Below, piece after piece: positions 1-9,963 of a stretch of DNA of 64,000 nucleotides. A model generated the notes under the pieces. It had not been told where the DNA came from. It worked only from the letters and a program-made list of their open reading frames with translations, and ran no database searches. The position numbers and the translations under genes were made by a program. The stretch is from the IMG/VR virus record IMGVR_UViG_3300017755_000004, positions 1-64,000 of that record. One strand, given 5' to 3'. Each line of letters opens with the position of its first letter. Position 1 is the stretch's first letter. Origin of the DNA: a virus.

Positions 1-201
1 GGTTCTGGAATTCCATTTGTTCCTGATCTGACTATTAAAAAAATGTTCCAAAGTCCTGGTAATCAATCTTCGTTAAATAATATACCAGGCAATGAGCAAA
101 TGCAAGTTGCTAATGAGACAGAAGAGCAATTCTCGTTTGGTGATGTTCGTGGTGAGATCGTCGCATTCTATCAACCAACTGTCTATTATACTGAGTCATG
201 A
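1..201 (+). CDS. 3' end of an unidentified structural-block gene (partial)
   Basis: Frame 1 is open from the first base to a TGA at 199-201, giving the last 66 residues of a protein whose start lies outside the window. The tail ends FYQPTVYYTES. The stop overlaps the next start in an ATGA junction (198-201), so it belongs to the same operon as the baseplate hub genes that follow. I recognise no domain in this fragment. A virion or baseplate component is likely only from its position. Confidence 0.7.
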   Translation, partial: GSGIPFVPDLTIKKMFQSPGNQSSLNNIPGNEQMQVANETEEQFSFGDVRGEIVAFYQPTVYYTES

Positions 202-1865
202 TTAAGGCACTAAGAAGAATCATAGAAGGTCCTGATTATTTCACTGATGATGTGGAAGCAAAAACTCCACTAGTGGGGTCAGATAAAGGTGTCAAGATTA
301 AGGCACTTACCAAGATAATTCCTGCTGCAAAGTTTAAGCAGGAGTTGAAGAACTTTGCGAGCATGTTTGTGCCAATCATTCCGCCATGGATGTTGGAGTT
401 TGATCAAGATAAGAAACATTATCTAGTGCCTAAAAATCAATTTAATCTTCTAGTATCTGATGAGGATGTGGACGATTGGAACTATCTGCTAGAGAGATTT
501 AATAATCTTCTTGCTAATCTGACTAAGTTGTTGAATAATGTTAGAAGGGTTGATTATCATAAAATTGTTTATAACAAATTACTTGAGCGTGAAATTCAAA
601 ATAGAAAATTAAAACTTACTGAAAAATTATTAGAAAAAACTGGGGAGAAGGAAGAAGAAGCTAAAACTAAATTGACTGATCTAAACATCAATCAAGAAGA
701 TTTAACAGGTTTTCTAGCAGTGCTAGCAGGAGCTGCAGCGGGTTCTTTCGGTGCTGCTGACCCATTAGATGCTGCAAGTATAAAAGATGCTAAAGCATCT
801 GGTGCAGATTTAGTTGCTGCTGCTCATCTTGCCACACTTGAAGCTTCTGGAGCACAAAATGTTGCTGATGCATTCCAGGTTATGTTGAATAGAGCTAAAA
901 AAAGAAATCAACCACTATCTGTTGTTATTACTGAGAAAGAACAGTTCTCGCCATATTCTGCTGCAATTTATGGGACTAGTGCTGACACCGCCGCCGCTAG
1001 TGTGTATGGTGATATAGGCATCACTAAGAAAGAAATTTTTGAGATTGCTGCTAAACCAAATGGAATGCAATTATTAGTTGAGAAATTTGGTAATGGTAAT
1101 GCTGCTGTTGCTCAGCAAGTGTTAGATGACTTTGAATCTGAAGGACCAATGTCAGAAGCAGCGGCAGAATTTGTTGGTGGTGCAGAATACTTTATGAAAT
1201 ATGAGACAGGTGGACTGAATGAACGAAAGAGAGGCGAGGGCGGAAACTTCTTTAGAGATGCATATTCTACTGGTGCTATTATTTTACCTCAATTATTTGA
1301 CGTAAAACATAATATCTACTATAATGTCAATGACAAGACTGATGACCTTGCTCAATTCATTGTAAACAAACCTACTATAGTTGATCTGCAGCAGGTGGGT
1401 GAACCTTTGATTGTTATTCCTACTGAGAGACCGATTGGTCAGCAAATCTTAAATATCTTATTCAAGCAACCTTTCAAAAAAATTGAAGAAATTTTTGAAA
1501 AAAATGACAAGAAGCAGGAGTCAAAAGCACAGACACCTATTCAAAACAATACCACTTCTATTAATAGATCACCGATTCCTGAATCAAGTAAACCTACATC
1601 AAGTTATCTTCAACGTGAACAACAATCATCACTATTTAATAATGATGATATGGGGGTAGAATCTATTACAAGAGATACCTCTATTGATAGTATTCAAAGT
1701 AATCTTATAAAGGTTACTAGTAAGATTTCAGAAATTACTAGACAATCGCAGACCACTACACAAAGATCAATATCTAATATAGATACTGTATCGCAAACAA
1801 CCCAAAATGTTTTTGGTGCTAAAACAATATTAATGACACAAGATATCTACGCAACAGAGGAATAA
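198..1865 (+). CDS. SleB-like cell wall hydrolase, probable baseplate hub lysin
   Basis: The protein has 555 aa. Residues 1-150 are charged and helical, with a coiled-coil-like stretch near 110-160. An Ala-rich linker (about 175-205) leads to a segment resembling the SleB/Hydrolase_2 peptidoglycan hydrolase family: AHLATLEASG (candidate catalytic Glu215), then VADAFQVMLNRAKKR and EKEQFSPYSA, matching the family pattern of a Glu, a VLNR motif and a QFSP motif. The C-terminal 150 residues are Ser/Thr/Gln-rich and low complexity. It sits directly before a gp27-like hub and a gp5-like protein, so I infer that it supplies the tail-associated murein hydrolysis done in T4 by the gp5 lysozyme domain. 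The fold assignment is by motif only. Confidence 0.6.
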   Translation: MIKALRRIIEGPDYFTDDVEAKTPLVGSDKGVKIKALTKIIPAAKFKQELKNFASMFVPIIPPWMLEFDQDKKHYLVPKNQFNLLVSDEDVDDWNYLLERFNNLLANLTKLLNNVRRVDYHKIVYNKLLEREIQNRKLKLTEKLLEKTGEKEEEAKTKLTDLNINQEDLTGFLAVLAGAAAGSFGAADPLDAASIKDAKASGADLVAAAHLATLEASGAQNVADAFQVMLNRAKKRNQPLSVVITEKEQFSPYSAAIYGTSADTAAASVYGDIGITKKEIFEIAAKPNGMQLLVEKFGNGNAAVAQQVLDDFESEGPMSEAAAEFVGGAEYFMKYETGGLNERKRGEGGNFFRDAYSTGAIILPQLFDVKHNIYYNVNDKTDDLAQFIVNKPTIVDLQQVGEPLIVIPTERPIGQQILNILFKQPFKKIEEIFEKNDKKQESKAQTPIQNNTTSINRSPIPESSKPTSSYLQREQQSSLFNNDDMGVESITRDTSIDSIQSNLIKVTSKISEITRQSQTTTQRSISNIDTVSQTTQNVFGAKTILMTQDIYATEE

Positions 1866-1866
1866 T

Positions 1867-3237
1867 ATGTCAGTTACTGAACCTAACGTAAGGGCTATAC
1901 AAGCAAAAGTATATGATATTCCTGATAGTAATAAACTGGTTGGATTAGCACCTTCAGGAGATCCAGTAGAATTTCCTGAAGTAATTTCGTTTAATTATTA
2001 TGAATCATTATACGAATCTTTTATCACTGCTGATATTACTATCCTAGACTCTGCTGGTGCTGTTGATGAAGCATTTAACAAATGTGGTGTGCGTCAATTT
2101 TGTCCTGTAGAGATCGTTGTTAATGATCCTAGTAGTGGAACTGACTGGCAGAAAAAACGCCCAAAATTTGAATTTTTTGGTAGTAACTGTTTCTATGTTA
2201 ATAGAGTTGTCAATCAAGTAATTAAAGGTAAGAAAAAGCAATATACTTTAGAACTTATCAATAAAGATGCTATTGTGGCATTATCTAAAAATGTTAAAAG
2301 TTCTTGGCCTCCTGATGAAACTACAAAGGTAGATTATAATACTGTTGTTGATGATGTACTTGGTAGGTATATACAAACTGCCAAGAATAAAGCACCTGTT
2401 ATGGAACAAATGACAGAAAGTGTTGCAAAAATACAGGGGCATAACAAGTTAGTTTATCAACTCCTTAACAGTATGTGTAAGCCTGCTACACCAAAAGGAA
2501 CTGATGGTTCTGGTAAAGAAGAAACCAGACCTGCTGGTTATGTATTCTATGAGACCTACGATGAGTATAGATTTGATTCAATTAATACGATACTCACAGA
2601 GCCTTTTAGATTAGATACCAAGAGTGGAACTGCATATCAAGTTAAGTTTGTTAATGATAATCAAACTGGTCCTGCGCTTGCATCTCAAACTATTTTAAGT
2701 TATAAGTTCTATGATGGTGCCACTCAATCTAGTCTTCTTGAGGAGATCGCGACAAAGAAGAGAGGTAAAACCAAAACTATTCTCATTGATGGTCAACGAA
2801 ATAAACTTAAGTCTATTGAAAAATTACCTCCAAAAACCATGGAGGATAAATGTTTAAAATGTGCATCAGATGGTGAGTTTACGACAGTTAAATACATTGA
2901 GGAAACAGAATATCAGATTGAGTATTATAATGTATGTGACGAGACTGCCCTAGATAATGAACCAGTTAATCCAACATTGTCTTCTATGAATTATGGTGCT
3001 ATGTTAGATATGTTAAAAGCTAGGGCATCTACGATTAGAGTTCCTGGCAATTTATCATTGTCAGCTGGTGGTCATCTGTATCTTGATTTTCCTTTAATCA
3101 AGGGAGACTCTGGAAAAGCGGATCAAGCGAGTGATAAATATTCAGGAGTATATTTGATCACGAAGATCAATCATAGGATTGAAGATATTACTCATGTGTA
3201 TACTCATATGGAAATTTGTAAACTAGTAGAGTCCTGA
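1867..3237 (+). CDS. Baseplate hub protein, gp27-like
   Basis: The protein has 456 aa. The N-terminal half has the beta-rich look of tail hub proteins (T4 gp27/gpD fold): FPEVISFNYYESLYES, then ADITILDSAG. The C-terminus carries the hub signature of an embedded beta-domain, SGVYLITKINHRI followed by THMEICKLVES, preceded by a loop-rich region with NLSLSAGGHLYLDFP. Four cysteines near residues 321-357 may be structural. It lies 1 bp after the hydrolase gene, and its TGA overlaps the next ATG (TGATGA at 3235-3240). That neighbour begins with a gp5-like OB domain, which is the expected binding partner of gp27. The family call rests on motifs and gene order. Confidence 0.65.
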   Translation: MSVTEPNVRAIQAKVYDIPDSNKLVGLAPSGDPVEFPEVISFNYYESLYESFITADITILDSAGAVDEAFNKCGVRQFCPVEIVVNDPSSGTDWQKKRPKFEFFGSNCFYVNRVVNQVIKGKKKQYTLELINKDAIVALSKNVKSSWPPDETTKVDYNTVVDDVLGRYIQTAKNKAPVMEQMTESVAKIQGHNKLVYQLLNSMCKPATPKGTDGSGKEETRPAGYVFYETYDEYRFDSINTILTEPFRLDTKSGTAYQVKFVNDNQTGPALASQTILSYKFYDGATQSSLLEEIATKKRGKTKTILIDGQRNKLKSIEKLPPKTMEDKCLKCASDGEFTTVKYIEETEYQIEYYNVCDETALDNEPVNPTLSSMNYGAMLDMLKARASTIRVPGNLSLSAGGHLYLDFPLIKGDSGKADQASDKYSGVYLITKINHRIEDITHVYTHMEICKLVES

Positions 3238-6200
3238 TGAACACAGACTTTTCCAAAAATTTATCGTATCAAGGTAAAGAACTTACCAAACCAGGCACTA
3301 ATTTACTTGGTTGGATTACCAGTGCGAAATCAGAAGGTGGTGGGGGATACTATCAAGTCAGATGTCCTGCTATTCATGGATATTGTGATATTGATGAAAA
3401 TAATTGTGAGGAAGATGTAGTAGCAAAGGCAGCACTTCCTTGGATTGCTACTATTGGAACTGAGTCTGCTAATAGTGCGGTAAGAAATAATAATGTTAGA
3501 CAATATGGTAAAGGTCAATTTGTTGTTGTTAGATTTGATGGTCCAGATTATAGTAGTCCTGTAATCATATCTGCACATAAAGCAAAGCACCCAGTTCTAG
3601 GCAAAAAAGAAGATTTTGATCAAACATCTCCTTATGTTGCTGCCCAACTTGTAGAACCTCTTAAAGAGAATAAGAGTGGTATTCAAGGAGATAATGGTTG
3701 CTTTAAGGTTGTAACAAAAGCATCCAAGATTCCTGAAAATGGTGAAAGTATAAAGGGTGCTGATAAGTGTGGTGACAGTGGGTCATTATCATCAGACATT
3801 GGAGCATTCATTGGCGATTTCTTAAAGATCGTTCAGAATACGGATGGTAAAATTGGATCTAAGTTTGTTAATGGTTTAACTGGAGAGTTATTCTCCATGA
3901 CAGGATATGTTCAAAAATATCTTGCTTCTATTAGTGGTGTTATTCGTAGTGGAATTGGTTGGGTTAAAGCAATCATCACCAAATATGCTAGAAAAGCTAT
4001 TGATCAATTAGTGAAGTTGATCATGGTTCCTCTTAAAGGCGTCACATCAACAATTAATGAAACCATTGAGAAAATTCTCAACATGGTGTTCTGTAGTTTT
4101 GGTAATATTGAGGGACTAGTTGGCAATATGATTGAAGGTCTTCTTAATACACTTGTAGATTCAGCAATTAGTAGTGTATTTGGTTGTCTGGATACATTAG
4201 TTGATGGTATTCTTAATGAGATTATGGGAGAAGTCCTAGGTCTTATTGAGAGTATCATGGGTGCTATTGAGTCTATTGCTGGTATCATTGGTGGTTTTGG
4301 TAATCTTTTAGGTGAAGCAATCAATGCTGTATTAGACTTCCTAGGAATTAGTTGTGGTGGTTCTGGATCATGTTCCACTTCTGCTTCAAATGCTCTTATC
4401 ACTGCGTTTAATAATCCTGGTGAGTTTGGTCTAACAACAGGTATTAAATCTTCTCTTGAGGGTGGATTGCAGGGCATCAACAATTTATCAAATGATATTA
4501 ATAAGTCTACTGCCTCAGCAAACGCAGAAGCAGCAGCGTTTGCAAAGGGTGTTGATCTTGGAACGGCAAATGTTCCTGGAGTCTCTACAGATAACCAAGC
4601 GTTAAGAAATGCATTCACCACAGCAACTAATATTGCTTCGTCAAAAGTATCTGACGTATTTGATTTTTGCAATAACCTTAGTAACGGAAAGAATGGAGAT
4701 GGTTCTGATGCTCCGCCATCAGTTCCTGGTGATCCAGCTCCATATTCTCCCTCCTCAACATATGCTGTTGTTATTGGCAAACCAGATGATAGATATGATT
4801 CCGAATATATGATTTTCCCTAAAAAGGAAACTGTCAAGAGTGGTAAAACTCAGAAGGTACAAATCCGAAGAAATAATACTGAGTACCAAGGTGTAATTAT
4901 TTTTGCTGCATATTTGAACCCAAATGACACTGCCAGAGTTGTTGGTATTACTGAAGGTCTTACATCTGGCGGTGATATCATCAAAGGATCTTCTTTAGGT
5001 GATAACAAATATGGTAAAGCGCCGAGGAATAAAAGGAAAAAAATTATTCAACAGTTCCCAAAAAGAAAAAATGTAATTTTTTCTGAGGAAGTTGTATTTA
5101 AAAAGGGGCAAAATGAAGTTACCATAGATATCCCCACGGTAGTTGCTGAACCTCCTAAGGATGAAGCAGGTGTTCAAACTACTGAAGAAGTAACATATAC
5201 TGCTTCAATTTACAGATCATCATCTGATTTTAATGACAAAAAATTTCCATATAAAAATTTTCCTAGTACATCAGAAATTCTTAATACCACTAAACTGAAG
5301 ATTAAATTTAAACCGATTGAAAAGAAAGCTCAAGCAGTAAGTGATATTTACTTCCCACCTGAGATTATTACTAAAAATGTAAATTATGTAGTCGGTCCTG
5401 TTAGTGTAGTTGCAGGACAACCTGCACAATTCAAAGTAATTCGTACCCCTGTGGTAAATTTTACCACTAGAGTTAAATGCGAAACGATTCAGGATAATAC
5501 TTTAACTTTCCCTGCTGTTCAAGGCACACATTATACTGGTGGAGAAGGTATTCTTACATTTGCAGCAGGGGAAAGTATGAAAATTTTCTCTGTCCCAACT
5601 TTCACTGATTTTTCACTGAATAATACTACAAAAACATTTAAAGTTAAATTTACAGATGAATTACTTCCAGTAAAAACAGGATCAAATCTTGGTGGAGTTG
5701 GACAACAAGGATCAACTCAAGTAGGTGAAGGTGTAGAGAGAACTGCAGTTATTAACTATAGCACAAACTTTAAACCATCTCCCGTATGTGAACCTGAAAT
5801 TGTATTGACATCTGAACCTATTACTTGTTTGGTTCAGGAGGAATCTATTCCTCTAAAGATTGGATTTGTTGCTAAAGCGAGTGTTCCTGGTTATACATTA
5901 TCTTATGCATGGGAGAGAACTTATGATCCTTCTGGTACATGGACTGCTGTTGCCGATGGTGTTAGATCTGAAACTATTAATGAAAGAGTAACCACCTTTG
6001 GTCCGTCTGGTGTTACTATTGGTGGAACTACCCTTGATAAATGGTCAACATCTACTGTTCCACAGTCTGCTAGCATTACATATTCTGGCGCTGTAACTAA
6101 TAGATTAAAAGTTGCTCAACCATCTTATTTGATTATGGATGAGGAGTATTATCGTTGTACGATTACTGGAACACCTTCAACTCCATCAGCATTTACTCCT

Positions 6201-8768
6201 GTAATTACATTTACAACTAAGCAAACATATATTGGAATCACTAAAAAGGGGTGTTATTCTAGCACTGTAAACTGTGCTCCTCCTGGAACACTTCAGGATG
6301 GGGATTTAATCTCATATACTGATGTAGCTGCTACTCCTGCCGGTTTTGGTGAGTCTATAGAACTTTTTGAAAACTTTAAACCTAGGATGACCGCAGAAAG
6401 TGTTCTTAATGAACTTGATGCAAAGTTCCTTAATGATGGGTCTGGTTTAAAGGTTACTGGTGATGTTGGGGAAGGTGCTGTTAAATTAAGATTTGAATGG
6501 GATGATGATCCTGATAAAAGTGGTTTAGCAGTTGGAGAACTTTTTGTCGCGGGTAAAACTTTTAAACAGTTAAAAGAAAAAGGTTCAGTAACGAAAACCG
6601 TATTTGTTAGTTCTGGAGAAACTTATAAATTCAAATATAAAGGGAATCAACTTTCCACCACCACCGAAACTACTGATGCTCAAAAATCATTTGCTATCAG
6701 AACTGAAGGTGAATCCTCTACGGCGGGCAGAAAAGTTGTCCGTGGTGGTAAAGAAGTCCAGTTTGATGATCGTGCCTCTAATGGTTTTGATAAAAATGCT
6801 GCGTTAGAAATTGAAGATACATCTTCCGGTGTCACTGCAAAGTTTAATGATGATGGAACTCAAATGCTTGTTACTGGGAAGGGGGATGTCTCCTTAAAGT
6901 TTACTTGGAATGATAACCCTAGTACATCTGGTCTCGCTGTAGGAACTTTGAAAGTTGGTAATGGTGAAAAGGTTAGTTGGACGACTCAACAAAAAGGTAC
7001 ATCGGGTACTGATAGAAAAACTATTGCAGTTGACGCTACTACTACAGCTTCTGTTGAAGTTGGTAAAGAACAAAGTAAGCCACAAATTATTTCAAAAGGT
7101 CAAGTAGCTAGATGGGATGACAATCCTGAGAATGGTTTTGATGAAAATGCTAGATTGACCATTCTTTCTGTTACACCTAATGAATCTAGTGTTAAAAATA
7201 AGTTAATCAATGATTTTGAAGCAGGGTTCTATCCGAAGAGGATTGGTGAATTCGCACAGCATACTTATGGTACTGCCCTTAACTGGGCTAATATGAAAGA
7301 TTCTTATGAAAGTGAGTTTGACTTAGTTGGCGGTGATGGAACAGGTCTTAGAGTAAAAGCAAGATTTGAGGCACTCTTTGATGAAAATAACGAACCTAAG
7401 AATACCAGATATACAATTCTTAAAATTGTTAACCCTGGTCAAAACTACACGGTTGGGAACACATTATCATTCCCAGACCAGGGTGGATATTCTTTCAGTG
7501 GAATGGGAGAACTTGTAAAACTTCTCACTGTTGATTTTGGTGTTGCTCCTGATTCTGGGCTGTGTGATATTATTGAACCTACTGATAACAAAGATGTTCC
7601 AGAAGATTTTCCTGATGATGATCCTGATGATGATTGCACGGTCGTGAGAAGAATGTTGTTTGAAGATCCAAACTCTCTTACATATATGAAGGAGAAAGAA
7701 GGATATTGGAAGGATAAAACTAACAAAGAATATTATTGTCCAGATGAGGATATTATTCCTACTACGGGATGTTTAGTAGATTCTGACTGTCCTGAAGGTC
7801 AAATATGTATCAATGGTGAATGTGTACCTGATCCTGCTCCAGAATGTACAATAGATGCTGACTGCCCTAAAGGACAGGTATGTATTGATGGTGTTTGTGT
7901 ATCTGTTGATGATATAATTGACCCGCCTCCTCCATTTGATGAACCTGATGATGATCCACCGCCTACTCTTGAACCTGATGAATGTAAAATAGATGAAGAC
8001 TGCCCTGAAGGTATGATATGTGTTAATGGTAAGTGTGTGATAGGATGTAAAATAGATGACGACTGTCCTGAAGGATATGTGTGTGTTAATGGTGTATGTG
8101 TACTTGCATGTACGATAGATTCTGATTGTCCTGAAGGATATGTGTGTGTTAATGGTGTTTGTGTACCTGATGATGATGATGAGGATGATTTGTTTACTGA
8201 CGATCCACCTCCTAGTACACCAGTTATTGTTGGTCCTCCTGGTGGTGTAGTTTCTGTGCCTATTCCTCCTGAATTGCAAGACTGTAATGTGCGATATAAG
8301 CAACCTCCTTTAATTGCTATCAGCGGTCTTGGGACTGGTGCTATTGCTAAAGCAGAGTTAGATGAGCATGGATGTTTAATTAATATTATAGTAAAATCTC
8401 CAGGTATTGGATATACTCCAAACGTTGATATAGCAGGTGAATGCGGAATTCTTAGTGAGATTGCTCTTACGAATGTCGGTGGTTATTATGAATCATCGCC
8501 TACTGTTTATGTTAATGGCGACCCAACTATAGCATTTGCTGCTATTGAGGATGGAAAACTTGTTGAGATTAGAATCACCAATCCACAAAATATAGTTTAT
8601 GATAAACTTCCTGATATTAGAATCAGAGGTGCTAATGGATTTGGTGGATCTGCTAAACCAATTATCCAATTTGTTCCTTGTAGTGAAGTTGCTGAACGCT
8701 ATCTCAGAGTCGTCAATAAATATAATGATAGTACAATTGGAACCGTGTTCATCGTAGATTGCCCATAA
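3237..8768 (+). CDS. Giant gp5-like central hub/spike protein with Calx-beta/Ig-like and Cys-rich repeats
   Basis: The protein has 1843 aa. Residues about 20-115 look like the OB-fold of gp5/VgrG hub proteins (NLLGWITSAKSEGG, then KGQFVVVRFDGPDYSSPVII). Residues about 190-375 are a hydrophobic helical region rich in I/L/G. Residues about 515-820 are beta-rich, with a Calx-beta-like stretch (GTHYTGGEGILTFAAGESMK). An Ig-like segment follows near 850-990. A duplicated module occurs at about 1071-1110 and 1210-1245 (LKVTGDVG / MLVTGKGD, each followed by SGLAVG). Five cysteine-rich repeats lie at 1512-1643. The C-terminus (about 1680-1843) has the GIGYTP...V.I beta repeats common in cyanophage structural proteins. 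The usual T4 gp5 lysozyme domain is not visible, and the hydrolase upstream may replace it. Confidence 0.6.
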   Translation: MNTDFSKNLSYQGKELTKPGTNLLGWITSAKSEGGGGYYQVRCPAIHGYCDIDENNCEEDVVAKAALPWIATIGTESANSAVRNNNVRQYGKGQFVVVRFDGPDYSSPVIISAHKAKHPVLGKKEDFDQTSPYVAAQLVEPLKENKSGIQGDNGCFKVVTKASKIPENGESIKGADKCGDSGSLSSDIGAFIGDFLKIVQNTDGKIGSKFVNGLTGELFSMTGYVQKYLASISGVIRSGIGWVKAIITKYARKAIDQLVKLIMVPLKGVTSTINETIEKILNMVFCSFGNIEGLVGNMIEGLLNTLVDSAISSVFGCLDTLVDGILNEIMGEVLGLIESIMGAIESIAGIIGGFGNLLGEAINAVLDFLGISCGGSGSCSTSASNALITAFNNPGEFGLTTGIKSSLEGGLQGINNLSNDINKSTASANAEAAAFAKGVDLGTANVPGVSTDNQALRNAFTTATNIASSKVSDVFDFCNNLSNGKNGDGSDAPPSVPGDPAPYSPSSTYAVVIGKPDDRYDSEYMIFPKKETVKSGKTQKVQIRRNNTEYQGVIIFAAYLNPNDTARVVGITEGLTSGGDIIKGSSLGDNKYGKAPRNKRKKIIQQFPKRKNVIFSEEVVFKKGQNEVTIDIPTVVAEPPKDEAGVQTTEEVTYTASIYRSSSDFNDKKFPYKNFPSTSEILNTTKLKIKFKPIEKKAQAVSDIYFPPEIITKNVNYVVGPVSVVAGQPAQFKVIRTPVVNFTTRVKCETIQDNTLTFPAVQGTHYTGGEGILTFAAGESMKIFSVPTFTDFSLNNTTKTFKVKFTDELLPVKTGSNLGGVGQQGSTQVGEGVERTAVINYSTNFKPSPVCEPEIVLTSEPITCLVQEESIPLKIGFVAKASVPGYTLSYAWERTYDPSGTWTAVADGVRSETINERVTTFGPSGVTIGGTTLDKWSTSTVPQSASITYSGAVTNRLKVAQPSYLIMDEEYYRCTITGTPSTPSAFTPVITFTTKQTYIGITKKGCYSSTVNCAPPGTLQDGDLISYTDVAATPAGFGESIELFENFKPRMTAESVLNELDAKFLNDGSGLKVTGDVGEGAVKLRFEWDDDPDKSGLAVGELFVAGKTFKQLKEKGSVTKTVFVSSGETYKFKYKGNQLSTTTETTDAQKSFAIRTEGESSTAGRKVVRGGKEVQFDDRASNGFDKNAALEIEDTSSGVTAKFNDDGTQMLVTGKGDVSLKFTWNDNPSTSGLAVGTLKVGNGEKVSWTTQQKGTSGTDRKTIAVDATTTASVEVGKEQSKPQIISKGQVARWDDNPENGFDENARLTILSVTPNESSVKNKLINDFEAGFYPKRIGEFAQHTYGTALNWANMKDSYESEFDLVGGDGTGLRVKARFEALFDENNEPKNTRYTILKIVNPGQNYTVGNTLSFPDQGGYSFSGMGELVKLLTVDFGVAPDSGLCDIIEPTDNKDVPEDFPDDDPDDDCTVVRRMLFEDPNSLTYMKEKEGYWKDKTNKEYYCPDEDIIPTTGCLVDSDCPEGQICINGECVPDPAPECTIDADCPKGQVCIDGVCVSVDDIIDPPPPFDEPDDDPPPTLEPDECKIDEDCPEGMICVNGKCVIGCKIDDDCPEGYVCVNGVCVLACTIDSDCPEGYVCVNGVCVPDDDDEDDLFTDDPPPSTPVIVGPPGGVVSVPIPPELQDCNVRYKQPPLIAISGLGTGAIAKAELDEHGCLINIIVKSPGIGYTPNVDIAGECGILSEIALTNVGGYYESSPTVYVNGDPTIAFAAIEDGKLVEIRITNPQNIVYDKLPDIRIRGANGFGGSAKPIIQFVPCSEVAERYLRVVNKYNDSTIGTVFIVDCP
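7770..8164 (+). repeat. Five cysteine-rich EB/dickkopf-like repeats in the gp5-like protein
   Basis: Five copies of a roughly 19-residue unit share the pattern C-x3-D-x-D-C-P-x-G-x2-C-x2-G-x-C-V. An example is CTIDSDCPEGYVCVNGVCV. The copies sit within residues 1512-1643 and are separated by Pro/Asp-rich linkers. Each unit has four cysteines, suggesting two disulfides per unit or metal binding. The DNA copies are similar (TGTCCTGAAGG recurs), indicating recent tandem duplication. Confidence 0.9.
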
Positions 8769-8769
8769 A

Positions 8770-9963
8770 ATGTTAGATACTAAACAGTCCCTTGTACAAG
8801 AATCTTCCAAAATTACGGAGGAAATAAATGAGGTAAGGGAGACTCTCACTGATAGCTCCTTTGCCATTAGAGAAACATGTGGTCCTGACGATAGGAACTA
8901 TGAGATGCGACATTATCGCGGATCATTTGTTCGTTGGCAGGAGAATGGTGCAGTTTTAATTAATGCTAGAAGTTCAGATATGACCCCTAATGAGGGATAC
9001 CTTGATGTTAAATCAGTGGGGTATATGCACTTCAAGTCAGGGCATAACATTAAGTTAATTGCTGAAGGTCATAGAGTTACTGGTGGTGGTGAGGCTGGTG
9101 AAGATGAGGAAAAAAGTGTTGAAATCTTTGGCACTGGAGACATATGTATTCAATCTAATGGTAAGGGAGGAATTTATATTTCTGCCGCTAAGGATATTGA
9201 ACTGAATGCAGGCGGTAGTATTAAACTGAAAGCAGCAGAGCAAATTAGTTTAAACACTGGAAGTCAAGATCCTGTACCATTTGGGTTAACAAAAAGTGTT
9301 GGTAGTGGCAAATTAAGTATTTCCACAGGTCAGTATGAACTTTCTACAACCAGTTTCAAAGAAACTGTTACTGGTAGTAAGATGGAGGAGAATTATGGTG
9401 AAGTAATTCAGGAACAGAAGATGAATATTCTGGAACCCTCTGTTTTGGGACCAGGAGCTCATATTACCACCCACGAAACTCAGGGAACACTTCATCATAA
9501 AGTAGGTCATGACTATATTCTTGAGGTTGATGGCAAGATGAAAGTCAAGGTCAACAATAACCCAATTAAAAAAGTTGGACCACTGCAAATAGAAATGCCG
9601 ACTGAGGCATTAAAATATGAAATTGTTGGTAGTAGGACATCAACATTGCTGATGGATCCTCTTCTACAATATTCTCAAGATTTTGTTAATATCCCTGTGG
9701 GTAATTCTTACTGTCAGGTTGGCACTGCTGCACCAGGACTAACAGCATGGTCTGCTGGATCTTTGGTTAAAGGTGATTGTGTTCTCCAGGCAACAGCAGT
9801 AGGTAATATTGGCATTCAAACTGGTCCCACGCCACTGAATACAATCCTCCTACAAAACTTAGGTGGTTCTGTTGCAATACAAGCAACTGGTGCCATGGGT
9901 ATGATTTCAATGGTAGCAACAAAGGAAATTGCAGGTACTGCTCTTATTATTAGATTGAACTAA
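8770..9963 (+). CDS. VrlC-like baseplate/spike-associated protein
   Basis: The protein has 397 aa. An N-terminal helical segment (about 1-35) is followed by a long run of short alternating beta-strands rich in G, S, I and V (GGIYISAAKDIELNAGG, SIKLKAAEQISLNTG). This pattern resembles the triple-stranded beta-prism or helix of gp5C/VgrG spikes. In cyanophages a gene of this type next to speD is usually annotated VrlC. It starts 1 bp after the stop of the gp5-like protein and overlaps speD by 1 bp. I infer a spike or hub accessory role. The VrlC name comes from memory of cyanophage gene order and is not proven here. Confidence 0.55.
   Translation: MLDTKQSLVQESSKITEEINEVRETLTDSSFAIRETCGPDDRNYEMRHYRGSFVRWQENGAVLINARSSDMTPNEGYLDVKSVGYMHFKSGHNIKLIAEGHRVTGGGEAGEDEEKSVEIFGTGDICIQSNGKGGIYISAAKDIELNAGGSIKLKAAEQISLNTGSQDPVPFGLTKSVGSGKLSISTGQYELSTTSFKETVTGSKMEENYGEVIQEQKMNILEPSVLGPGAHITTHETQGTLHHKVGHDYILEVDGKMKVKVNNNPIKKVGPLQIEMPTEALKYEIVGSRTSTLLMDPLLQYSQDFVNIPVGNSYCQVGTAAPGLTAWSAGSLVKGDCVLQATAVGNIGIQTGPTPLNTILLQNLGGSVAIQATGAMGMISMVATKEIAGTALIIRLN

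Noticed and set aside
4004-4837. 277-aa ORF on the minus strand
   Set aside because: It lies wholly inside the coherent gp5-like gene, has a low-complexity composition and no neighbours on that strand. It is a shadow of the + gene.
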